A stretch of DNA of 6,678 bases, taken from contig JAEINM010000235.1 of NCBI GenBank assembly GCA_016342385.1, positions 1 through 6,678 of the forward strand, in the 5' to 3' direction. The position numbers and the translations under genes were made by a program. Below the pieces are notes generated by a model. That model ran no database searches and was not told the origin of the DNA. It was given only the letters and a program-made list of their open reading frames with translations. This DNA comes from Spirochaetaceae bacterium. Lineage in GTDB: Bacteria; Spirochaetota; Spirochaetia; DSM-2461. Positions 1 through 6,313 of this stretch are shown piece by piece (position 1 is the stretch's first letter; each line of letters opens with the position of its first letter).

Positions 1-551
1 AACAGATCTATTTTATCAACCCTAGCCTTTTTCATAAAATATGATATGGAATTCAAAGAACAATTCCAGGAAGAGGAATCAAATCGAGAGTCAAGAAAAC
101 TATCAATAAATCGATTTAAAAGCTTTTCATCAGGAACACTTGACCTGTATTGGTTAATCAGAATATCACGAAGTAGATTTGTATCCATTTCCTCATTGGC
201 AAATTGCCCTGAAAATACAGACATTGAAGGGTAAAATACAAATTCCACCTGTTTCTCACAATCTGCGATTCCAGAATGAAAAATCTGGATTTGAGAACGG
301 TGAGATTCTGTATTGGCTTTTAAAACATCGAAAATTGGCTTAATCGGTTCGAAAGAATAAACCTGACAGTCCGGGCATTTCGATATGGCGTATAAACTAA
401 ATAAACCAATGTTTGCCCCAACATCGAATACGATATCTCCAGGTTCAATGGTTATACCATTTTTTAAATAACAATTGTTTGTAAAGATTTCCTTATATAT
501 AAAATCCGTTTCAATCTTGTTTAAATGAAAAATTTCCCTGCCATTAGGCAT
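1..551 (-). CDS. FkbM-family SAM-dependent methyltransferase, 3' end cut off by window edge
   Basis: Partial gene reading leftward off the window; 183 codons are visible from the ATG at 551 and no stop is reached. The product has the class I methyltransferase nucleotide-binding motif VFDVGANIGLFSLY (about residues 41-54), followed by SFEP at 66-69, where the acidic residue normally contacts the SAM ribose. The visible end, KARVDKIDL, is the strand just before the expected D-x-E-G motif, so perhaps a third of the protein is missing. The opening PNG-E-HLNK-ETDF-YKEIF pattern resembles FkbM-like enzymes found beside polyketide and peptide synthetases, many of which O-methylate the product; the substrate here cannot be read from sequence. 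The start is uncertain: the ATG at 551 has no well-placed SD, whereas an in-frame ATC at 566-564 lies 7 nt after GGAGGG and would add five residues (M/I-N-K-Y-K). It is the last visible gene of the operon, about 19 bp after the radical SAM gene. Family call is firm; role is inferred. Confidence 0.88.
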   Translation of the reverse strand, partial: MPNGREIFHLNKIETDFIYKEIFTNNCYLKNGITIEPGDIVFDVGANIGLFSLYAISKCPDCQVYSFEPIKPIFDVLKANTESHRSQIQIFHSGIADCEKQVEFVFYPSMSVFSGQFANEEMDTNLLRDILINQYRSSVPDEKLLNRFIDSFLDSRFDSSSWNCSLNSISYFMKKARVDKIDL

Positions 552-570
552 TTTATATTTGTTGATGGAA

Positions 571-2016
571 CTACCCTCCCTTTTTTGATAAATGATTGGT
601 TATAGATGCAGGCATGCCGATTTTTTTTAATTCTAATAAAAATCTAAATGCCAATCTCTTTAAATCCCCGGTAGAGAAATCCTCAGTTTGTATTAAGGGA
701 TTTCCATTTAAATATGTACCGGTAGATAGATGATATTCGTCTAAATCTTTAGAAATATGATTGTTTTCCATGGAGATATCATATAATTTTGTTCCCTTTA
801 AAGGTGTGGCATAAAAAAGAAAAGGGGAAACCTTATATGTCTTATATAAATCAATAGACATTTTAATAGTCTCTTCCATCTGCTCAATCTTTTCTCCGGG
901 AAATCCTATGATATAAAAAGCATTAATGGGGATATTATACTGATTCAGGAACCTTATATTTTCCATTATTTTTCCCATTGCAATTTTTTTTCCGATTATT
1001 TCATTCCGAACATAATCATTAGCCGACTCTATGGCAAAAGTGACTTCAAAACAGCCGGTCTGTTTCATTTTATTAATTAAGTCTTCATTAAGAGAATCTG
1101 CACGGATGCCGTTGGGAGTATCCCAATGAATGTTTTCTGTATATTGCAGTAAATTATCCAGGATTTCAGAAAACCTCTTTGTATTCAGAGTAAAATTGTC
1201 ATCTTCAAAATGAAAATAACGAATTCCATATTTATTTATCAAATGTTCAATATGCCTCTGAACATAGGATGGAGAATGGTATCGAAATTTTTTCCCCATA
1301 TGAAGATGAATAGAGCAGAAAATACAGTCATAAGGACACCCGCGACTGGTAATTAAAGAGACAGATTTTGACGGGGTTAAACTTCTGTTTTTGTAGAAAT
1401 ATGGACTTTCGAAATATTTATCAAAGTCTATCATTTCATATGCAGGAAAAGGGAGATTGTCCAAATCGTCATTATACTCCGGAGGGTTAAAAACAATATT
1501 ATCTTCGTGAATAAAAGCTATTCCCGGTATCTTTAGAAGCTCATTGACTGTTTTATAATTTCTGATCAACAGAGGTAAGTTCAACTCAGCTTCACCAATA
1601 AATGCATAGTCACAAACATGATCTTTCAAGTATTTGTCATAGTGAATGCTAACATCTGAACCACCTAAAATTATCTTTGTTTCCGGGCTGACTTCCCGGC
1701 AGATTTCTGCCACCTTGACAGCCATACTACCCTGTGTGGAAAAAGGGATACCTATACCAAGCCACTTGGGCTTTCTTTCTTTTATCTTTTCTCTTATTTT
1801 TTCATAGGGCGTACCGTAAATATAAGATGTTTCTACCTTCTTGTTTTCGGGATATTCCACTAGGCAATCAAAGATTTCCACTTGACATATCTCTTTTACC
1901 GCTGCGGCAACATATAAAAGATTAAGAGGAATAGAAATTGAGAAATCACCGGAATTCAAATAATACTTCTGAGGAGGATTTACCAGCAAGAAAGTGTCAA
2001 ACATGTTAGTTTTCAT
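571..2016 (-). CDS. B12-binding-domain radical SAM protein
   Basis: A 481-residue protein with the two-domain layout of cobalamin-dependent radical SAM enzymes. Residues about 8-180 form an N-terminal Rossmann-like domain (LLVNPP at 11-15, LNLLYVAAAV, LGIGIPFSTQG, KIILGGSDVSIHY at 114-126, FIGEAELNLPLL) typical of the B12-binding fold. The radical SAM core begins at VSLITSRGCPYDCIFC, with cluster ligands Cys227, Cys231 and Cys234 in the CxxxCxxC spacing. It continues through FHFEDDNFTLN (268-278), FAIES (327-331) and YIIGFPGE (368-375). The B12 domain shows no D-x-H-x-x-G motif, so any cobalamin would be bound base-off without a histidine ligand, as in many family members. Known relatives methylate unactivated carbons, form rings or rearrange carbon skeletons; which applies here is unknown. 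The start ATG is 3 nt after the dehydratase stop and has only a weak SD (GAGTGA), suggesting translational coupling. It probably tailors the acyl chain or final product. Confidence 0.93.
   Translation of the reverse strand: MKTNMFDTFLLVNPPQKYYLNSGDFSISIPLNLLYVAAAVKEICQVEIFDCLVEYPENKKVETSYIYGTPYEKIREKIKERKPKWLGIGIPFSTQGSMAVKVAEICREVSPETKIILGGSDVSIHYDKYLKDHVCDYAFIGEAELNLPLLIRNYKTVNELLKIPGIAFIHEDNIVFNPPEYNDDLDNLPFPAYEMIDFDKYFESPYFYKNRSLTPSKSVSLITSRGCPYDCIFCSIHLHMGKKFRYHSPSYVQRHIEHLINKYGIRYFHFEDDNFTLNTKRFSEILDNLLQYTENIHWDTPNGIRADSLNEDLINKMKQTGCFEVTFAIESANDYVRNEIIGKKIAMGKIMENIRFLNQYNIPINAFYIIGFPGEKIEQMEETIKMSIDLYKTYKVSPFLFYATPLKGTKLYDISMENNHISKDLDEYHLSTGTYLNGNPLIQTEDFSTGDLKRLAFRFLLELKKIGMPASITNHLSKKGG
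574..579 (-). promoter_or_regulatory. Shine-Dalgarno site GGAGGG for the methyltransferase gene
   Basis: On the minus strand GGAGGG sits inside the last codons of the radical SAM gene, just before its TAG stop. It is the only SD-like sequence upstream of the methyltransferase. It lies 22 nt from the first ATG (551), which is too far for normal initiation, but exactly 7 nt from the in-frame ATC codon at 566-564. This is why the true start of the methyltransferase may be a non-canonical AUC. Confidence 0.6.
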
Positions 2017-2019
2017 AAA

Positions 2020-2439
2020 TCACTCAGCAAAGCTATAGCTGATTTCCCCTTTTGCTACAATCTTATTCTCAACCTCTGCAGTAAAACTAACTTTTGCAAA
2101 ATTACCGATTTTCTGTAAAAATATCCCCTTGTAATAAATTGTATCACCAGGAACGACTTCCTTTAAAAATTTAACCTTATCTACTGCTGCAATAACTCCG
2201 GTCTGTTTTTTTCCTTCTTTATAAAAGAGGAATCCCCCTGCCTGTGCCATCCCCTCAATGATTAAGACCCCGGGGAAAATTGGATCATCGGGAAAATGTC
2301 CCAGGAAACAGGACTCCCCCATGCTGACGTTTTTTAGAGCTGTAACGGATTCCCCGAATTTCAGCTCTGTTATCCTGTCAATCAGAATAAAGGGATATCC
2401 TTGTCTGATAATCTCCTGGATTTCTTTTGCATTTAACAT
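2020..2439 (-). CDS. FabZ-type (3R)-hydroxyacyl-ACP dehydratase
   Basis: A 139-residue single hot-dog-fold protein, the usual length for FabZ (about 140-150 residues). It shows the family hallmarks YPFILIDRI (15-23) and GHFPDDPIFPGVLIIEGMAQ (47-66), with the catalytic pair at His48 and Glu62. It would remove water from 3-hydroxyacyl-ACP to give trans-2-enoyl-ACP in the cytoplasm, working on the product of the FabG-type reductase. Its place between tailoring genes, away from a primary fatty-acid operon, suggests a dedicated pathway copy. A strong SD (AAGGAG, 2445-2450) overlaps the last codons of the flavoprotein gene and is 5 nt from the ATG; the two genes are separated by a single base. The His usually present just before YPFLL in housekeeping FabZ is replaced by Gly (RQGYPF). 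I give no gene symbol because this is probably a pathway paralog and not housekeeping fabZ. Confidence 0.93.
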   Translation of the reverse strand: MLNAKEIQEIIRQGYPFILIDRITELKFGESVTALKNVSMGESCFLGHFPDDPIFPGVLIIEGMAQAGGFLFYKEGKKQTGVIAAVDKVKFLKEVVPGDTIYYKGIFLQKIGNFAKVSFTAEVENKIVAKGEISYSFAE

Positions 2440-2440
2440 T

Positions 2441-3760
2441 TTAACTCCTTGGATGCAGGGACTTTAACAGCTCTCTGGTCGCAGCTATGGCGGAAGTGAA
2501 CCATGCCCCACCCCAACGACCAGTCGTGTAAAAGTTTTTATATTCAAATTGTTGATTAAAAGGATTAGTTTTCATTTCATCCGGTAAAAAAGCCCATTGG
2601 TTCAATCTCTCCCTGGAAATACCCCGAAATAATGCCCAGTCATCTCTCTGAATTAAATTTCGCTTTTTGATACAGGGAAGTACAGAATACCGTTTATCAA
2701 TCTCCGCGAGGATCAATTCAACTTGTGTTTCAGCTGATAATTCTCTATCAAAATCAGGAAAATATATATCCAGAGTTCTCTCTTCTCTATCGATATAAAT
2801 ATCTATCGGATGAGAAGGGATAAGCGGCAGGTTTTTAACATCGAACAGACGAACTCGAAACCCCTCTCCCCAAGGGGTAAAATTATAAGATTCTTTCATG
2901 ACAAGAGAAAGGATAAGTGAGGAATTCCCGGTCTCAACCAGAGCTTTTTCTATACGAGAATATTCCATAGAGCAGGCATTGAATGTTTCGGGCTCATCCC
3001 ATGTACTAATAATATTTTCAGCCTGAATTTTCCGAGATTTGAGATGTATTAAATAAGAATCCTCTTCTTCCTGAGTGACTTTCTGAACATACTCACCTAG
3101 ATGCAGATCCACAGCTCTTTCATTTAAATACTCTATCAGAGCCAGTCGGAATCGTGAAACTCCTCCTGTTAAAGAATGGTAATCAAAGACTTGAGTTGAC
3201 AAATATCCGGCCATGACTGTAAGGGAGACATTGTCCCTGGGTAGATCGCTTAAAAGAATTTGTTTTAATGAGGAAGATGAAAATAATTCGACTACGAAAT
3301 CATTATATGTTATATTTCTGTACTGCAGTGTTTTCTTGATGTTTTTGACCTGAAATATAGAATCCGCTTTCAATAACTCAATCCATTCTTCTCCCAATGA
3401 GTTTATCTCATCAAAATAGAATAGTAAATTCTCTTTCTCTTCCCCATAAAGGGAAATCAGTAGATCTCTATAATTAAACCAGCCCGTGGGTCTTGTTATC
3501 TGAAAATCCCTGAAGATAAGCTGGTCAACTACCTGCTCCGCTCTGACAAGAGATGAATTATCCATTTTAAGAGATTCAAGGAAATAAGCCATCGCACCCC
3601 TGGAAGCATCCCAAGAATATTGCAGAGGAAAAGTAATCCCATTACCCTCTTCTGCAGCAAATGAGAAAAGACCGACAGAAATATTGCATGTGGCTAAAAG
3701 TGATGCACAGATTAAACTGTTCATATTATTTCCGAGAATAACCACATCATATTTATTCAT
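2441..3760 (-). CDS. Phytoene-desaturase/amine-oxidase-like flavoprotein, atypical FAD motif
   Basis: A 439-residue protein with the overall layout of the phytoene desaturase/amine oxidase flavoprotein group: an N-terminal beta-alpha-beta start YDVVILG (4-10), a middle GG-x-x-x-L-x-x-x-L segment (LTGGVSRFRLALIEYL, 197-212) followed by a strand-rich section ending IISTWDEP, and a C-terminal FAD-contact region NFYTTGRWGGAW (about 409-420) leading into a final helix. The dinucleotide motif is unusual: GxGxxG reads G-N-N-M-N-S at residues 10-15, and the acidic residue expected at the end of the second strand is Phe32. FAD binding is therefore uncertain, or the cofactor is held differently. A functional relative would oxidise, desaturate or isomerise a polyene or acyl intermediate. 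The gene overlaps the preceding BtrH-like gene by 8 bp and has an SD (AGGA, 3769-3772) 8 nt before the ATG. Fold-level assignment is good; activity is unknown. Confidence 0.75.
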   Translation of the reverse strand: MNKYDVVILGNNMNSLICASLLATCNISVGLFSFAAEEGNGITFPLQYSWDASRGAMAYFLESLKMDNSSLVRAEQVVDQLIFRDFQITRPTGWFNYRDLLISLYGEEKENLLFYFDEINSLGEEWIELLKADSIFQVKNIKKTLQYRNITYNDFVVELFSSSSLKQILLSDLPRDNVSLTVMAGYLSTQVFDYHSLTGGVSRFRLALIEYLNERAVDLHLGEYVQKVTQEEEDSYLIHLKSRKIQAENIISTWDEPETFNACSMEYSRIEKALVETGNSSLILSLVMKESYNFTPWGEGFRVRLFDVKNLPLIPSHPIDIYIDREERTLDIYFPDFDRELSAETQVELILAEIDKRYSVLPCIKKRNLIQRDDWALFRGISRERLNQWAFLPDEMKTNPFNQQFEYKNFYTTGRWGGAWFTSAIAATRELLKSLHPRS

Positions 3761-4781
3761 TCAGGTAATCCTGGAGTAACATAATGCCATTGTTCTCATA
3801 TTTTTTGATCTGTTCTAATAAAATCTTGTTCTTTTCAGTCCCTGCCCAAATCCCTTTTGTAACATCTTCAGAACTGATTTTAAAAAGAAGAGCAACCTCT
3901 TTCCATAGCCTGCCGAGTTCAGAATAGACTTCTATGGCTTTTCTGATAGTTTTACTACCTAAATATTCATTAGCCTCTCTTAAAAACCTGGCATATAGAC
4001 GGCGGAAATTGCCTCCACCAGTTCCCACGACTTCCAGCATCATGTAGACCATATAGGCATTTTTCTTAATATCTTCTTCTTTCATAAGCCTTGGCCATGT
4101 TAAAACCCTATCACAAAATTTCCCTACACCGGATAATCCTATAAGATCAAACCATGGTTGGCTCATAGTTTTTACATTCATTCTAATTCCGGAAATTATG
4201 GCATCTTTTATAGAAAAATACCGACCGGGCAATAGTAGAGTATACATCAGGTTATCGGCCGACATCTGGCCATCCTGAGAACTGCGGGCATTTTGTAGAT
4301 GTTCAATAGATACAGTCTGGTATTGGCTCCATAAGTAATCTGCCACAGTCACTGTCTTTTTTTCATTACTGTAGTCTAGAACAAGAACACGATGTCCTCC
4401 ATAACGGACATGATCGAATAAATTGAATTTTTTTCTCAGATACTCTAAACAGGAGGCATCGACATTGATAATGGCGGGATTTCCATGATCTATCGATGAT
4501 GTAAGTTGTTTCCAAGCAGTCTGATCATTATCGGTAGTATAAGGTATAGCCATACCACCGAGACAATACATTACTTTTTCCTCTATATCATCTGCCCGCC
4601 CCAAAACAAAGTAGAGAGGAGGATTAAATGCCTTCCGATAAACGAATCCCAATCCGGCACCTATTCCGAAACACAATTCTTCAGAAATATCCAGGCCATT
4701 GTACTTTAAGACATTGCTGATGAGTGTGGAAGAACAGTGTGATCCCATATAATGTTTATAATTATCTACAATATGACTCAT
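3753..4781 (-). CDS. BtrH-like acyltransferase, canonical copy (BtrH_N + DUF4872)
   Basis: A 342-residue protein with an N-terminal BtrH-like domain (papain/C39-like Cys-His type) and a C-terminal helical DUF4872-like domain. Visible signatures are GSHCSST with candidate nucleophile Cys16, KYNGLDISEELCFGIGAGLGF (26-46), GNPAIINVD ending at Asp108, YGGHRVLV with candidate catalytic His130, VADY with Asp148, and NARSS. The C-terminal part carries TGGGNFRRLYARFLREA, which resembles the conserved DUF4872 core. BtrH of butirosin biosynthesis transfers an ACP-bound acyl side chain to an aminoglycoside amine; by analogy this enzyme could move the chain from the cluster ACP to an amine or hydroxyl acceptor. 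It has no signal peptide, so it should be cytoplasmic. Its ATG overlaps the stop of the upstream paralog (ATGA, 4778-4781), with GGAG 5 nt before the start, indicating coupled, roughly equal expression of the two copies. Confidence 0.85.
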   Translation of the reverse strand: MSHIVDNYKHYMGSHCSSTLISNVLKYNGLDISEELCFGIGAGLGFVYRKAFNPPLYFVLGRADDIEEKVMYCLGGMAIPYTTDNDQTAWKQLTSSIDHGNPAIINVDASCLEYLRKKFNLFDHVRYGGHRVLVLDYSNEKKTVTVADYLWSQYQTVSIEHLQNARSSQDGQMSADNLMYTLLLPGRYFSIKDAIISGIRMNVKTMSQPWFDLIGLSGVGKFCDRVLTWPRLMKEEDIKKNAYMVYMMLEVVGTGGGNFRRLYARFLREANEYLGSKTIRKAIEVYSELGRLWKEVALLFKISSEDVTKGIWAGTEKNKILLEQIKKYENNGIMLLQDYLNE

Positions 4782-5860
4782 AATTTCTCCAATAGAATTA
4801 CAAGAGATTCTGCAGCTTCTCTTTCCAGATTAAATATCTCATTTAATATTTTTTTATTCTCTGATATGTGTGTATTAAGTTTCATCTTTCCGTCGTCAGA
4901 ATTTATTAGATGGATTTGACTGATAATCCGATTCCACAACGCACATAGGGATAAATACATATCCCCGATCTCTACAAAACCTTTCCCCTTGAAAGTCTGG
5001 TTGCATTCTTTTAAAAACTCTCCCATTAATTTACGGAGGAATCCTCCCATGGGGTACATGAAAGTCCCAAAATTCTGAACAAAAAAAAGACTTGTCTTCA
5101 ATTGATCAAGATCCATAATAGAGGGCCAGTTAAAAACGTCTTTTCTAAATTGTTCCAGTGCGTCTATCCCAAAGAAGATGTCGGAGTTGAAATTATAGGG
5201 ATGCAACATTTGATTAACGAAATGAGATAGCCCATTAAAAATCATCTCTTCCATATTCGGTAATTGTGATGGAAGATAAAAAACTTGCCATTCATTTTGA
5301 GGCGGCATGATGCAATCGGAAACAGACCGGATCAGTTTAAACTCCTCAATATTAATTTTAACAGGATTCATTAAGAGAGATTCGACAATATATACATTCT
5401 GATCTTCTTCGTCATATCCATAAACCATGACGACATGGCCACCTGTCTGAGGTAATGATATCTCACTTGAGTTAAATAATTGTATCTTTTTAAAGTAGCT
5501 CTGAGTCTCCACTTCAACCAGAACAGGATTTCCTTCATTGATTAACGTCTTTGTATCTTCCCAGGCCTTATCCTTGTCGGAATTCCTTCCAAACCGCCGC
5601 CAGGAATTTGTAACTTGAGTCGCATTAATAAGCGGAAATGGATTAAAAGGCGAAAAAACAGTAAAGGGAAGATGAAGATCCGGCCTGATGGGTCGATCTT
5701 TTCCATAACTATAACCAAATCCCATGGCTCCGGAAATCCCGAAAACCATTGGAATCGTCAAGTTGTGCCCATTATATTCAAGAAGATCTCTGAACGCACC
5801 TATCTCACAAAGTGTAGATCTTTTGTGACCTTCAAAGTATTTTTCTAAAATTCGTCTCAT
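4778..5860 (-). CDS. BtrH-like protein, diverged paralog (BtrH_N + DUF4872)
   Basis: A 360-residue paralog of the downstream gene, with the same two-domain order. The N-terminal domain has TLCEIGAF with candidate nucleophile Cys18, LLEYNGHN, MVFGISGAMGFGY (38-50) and TGGHVVMVYGYD with His142. The C-terminal domain has FNWPSIM and MGGFLRKLMGEFLKEC, matching LTWPRLM and GGNFRRLYARFLREA of the neighbour. It departs from the usual pattern: the residue before the Cys is Leu instead of His, the two positions that are Asp108 and Asp148 in the neighbour are Glu118 and Glu160, the A-R-S motif is missing, and there is an extra proline- and phenylalanine-rich loop at about 56-80. It may have a different substrate, form a heterodimer with the canonical copy, or act as a hydrolase or partner protein. 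No SD precedes the ATG; an in-frame TGA 30 nt upstream rules out a much longer N-terminus. Family membership is good; activity is uncertain. Confidence 0.8.
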   Translation of the reverse strand: MRRILEKYFEGHKRSTLCEIGAFRDLLEYNGHNLTIPMVFGISGAMGFGYSYGKDRPIRPDLHLPFTVFSPFNPFPLINATQVTNSWRRFGRNSDKDKAWEDTKTLINEGNPVLVEVETQSYFKKIQLFNSSEISLPQTGGHVVMVYGYDEEDQNVYIVESLLMNPVKINIEEFKLIRSVSDCIMPPQNEWQVFYLPSQLPNMEEMIFNGLSHFVNQMLHPYNFNSDIFFGIDALEQFRKDVFNWPSIMDLDQLKTSLFFVQNFGTFMYPMGGFLRKLMGEFLKECNQTFKGKGFVEIGDMYLSLCALWNRIISQIHLINSDDGKMKLNTHISENKKILNEIFNLEREAAESLVILLEKL

Positions 5861-5877
5861 ATGAATATTTATATTAA

Positions 5878-5910
5878 TCAGGCATAATCATTTAAATACA
5901 AAGATGCCAT
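5878..5910 (-). CDS. Possible 10-codon leader ORF upstream of the BtrH-like pair
   Basis: On the minus strand an ATG at 5910-5908 opens a short frame, MASLYLNDYA, ending in TGA at 5880-5878. AAAGGA (5925-5920) lies 9 nt before the ATG, a reasonable SD spacing, and an in-frame ATG three codons further up is also possible. The frame ends 17 nt before the ATG of the first BtrH-like gene, which has no SD of its own. A leader of this kind could couple translation to the following gene, but such a short frame can easily arise by chance, so this is a weak call. Confidence 0.25.
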   Translation of the reverse strand: MASLYLNDYA

Positions 5911-5953
5911 ATAACACATTCCTTTCTCTTAAGTAATAATGAACACAACTCAA

Positions 5954-5989
5954 CGGTTTACCCCGATAAACTCTTACTTTTTTAAACCG
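5954..5989 (-). repeat. Imperfect hairpin region with perfect 7-bp arms CGGTTTA / TAAACCG
   Basis: Reading the minus strand, CGGTTTA (5989-5983) and TAAACCG (5960-5954) are exact inverted copies separated by 22 nt. A second GTTTA within the loop can pair with the same TAAAC arm across a tight TCGGGG loop, so two mutually exclusive hairpins are possible. It could be a regulatory leader structure or an operator with dyad symmetry, or chance in AT-rich DNA. It is not followed by a run of T, so it is not a standard terminator. Confidence 0.4.
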
Positions 5990-5998
5990 ATCGAAGCA

Positions 5999-6289
5999 TC
6001 AGTTCTGATGATTATCTAGAACAAAAGCGACAATTTTATCAACATTCTCAAATATTTCCATATTCTCATCAGTAATAACAACATCAAATTTATTATTTAA
6101 TCCAACGACCAATTCCAAAGCATCAACTGAATCCAGACCTAATCCCTTTTTTCCGACAGCTTCTTCTGAACCCAAAAATAGGGGTGCATCCGTAACAATG
6201 GAATCCGGTTCAATGGAGAGATTTAACCTCTCAATTATCAGCTTTTTAACATCAGCAGTAATTTCATCTTTTTTTGTCAAAACAGACAT
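5999..6289 (-). CDS. Acyl carrier protein with extended pre-helix II loop
   Basis: A 96-residue acidic carrier protein. The motif GLGLDSVDALEL (49-60) places the 4'-phosphopantetheine attachment at Ser54; the downstream helices (VVGLNNKFDVVITDENMEIFENVDKIVAFVLD) match the ACP fold. It is longer than the roughly 78 residues of fatty-acid ACP, mainly because of a loop about 9 residues longer before helix II (LFLGSEEAVGKKG). The LF...GLGLDSxDALEL style recalls ACPs of aryl-polyene and similar type II systems more than housekeeping ACP; this is a resemblance from memory, not a search result. It would carry the growing chain for the neighbouring reductase and dehydratase and act as acyl donor for the BtrH-like enzymes. 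A strong SD (AAGGAG, 6296-6301) lies 6 nt before the ATG, which is 24 bp after the reductase stop. Confidence 0.95.
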   Translation of the reverse strand: MSVLTKKDEITADVKKLIIERLNLSIEPDSIVTDAPLFLGSEEAVGKKGLGLDSVDALELVVGLNNKFDVVITDENMEIFENVDKIVAFVLDNHQN

Positions 6290-6313
6290 TTTTTTCTCCT
6301 TAAACTTTTTTAT

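Larger units (their letters stand above)
5861..5998. other. 138-bp intergenic spacer, the only large gap in the operon
   Basis: AT-rich stretch between the ACP stop and the first BtrH-like ATG. It contains the inverted repeat at 5954-5989 and the possible leader ORF at 5878-5910. I looked for a promoter reading leftward and found only weak candidates: TATATG and TATAAA boxes without a good -35 at 16-18 bp spacing. There is no stem followed by a T-run, so no intrinsic terminator is evident. The downstream genes may be transcribed by read-through, from a weak internal promoter, or from one needing an activator. Confidence 0.5.

Noticed and set aside
46..234. Plus-strand open frame of 62 codons
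   Set aside because: It lies antisense to the methyltransferase gene, whose frame has strong family motifs across the same bases; no SD and no recognisable protein features.
1734..1925. Plus-strand open frame of 63 codons
   Set aside because: Antisense shadow of the B12-like domain of the radical SAM gene; low-complexity hydrophobic translation without support.
2258..2467. Plus-strand open frame of 69 codons
   Set aside because: Antisense to the conserved FabZ-type active-site region, which is clearly the coding frame.
2860..2878. Small inverted repeat ACCCC/GGGGT with a 9-nt loop
   Set aside because: It is inside the coding sequence of the flavoprotein, has only 5-bp arms, no T-run and no sign of a regulatory role.
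4506..4709. Plus-strand open frame of 67 codons
   Set aside because: Antisense shadow inside the canonical BtrH-like gene; no SD or protein signature.
5615..5848. Plus-strand open frame of 77 codons, Lys/Arg-rich
   Set aside because: Antisense to the N-terminal domain of the first BtrH-like gene; the basic composition is a by-product of the opposite strand.
5954..5989. Inverted repeat considered as an intrinsic terminator after the ACP gene
   Set aside because: The stem is short and AT-rich, the loop is long, and no T-run follows on the minus strand.
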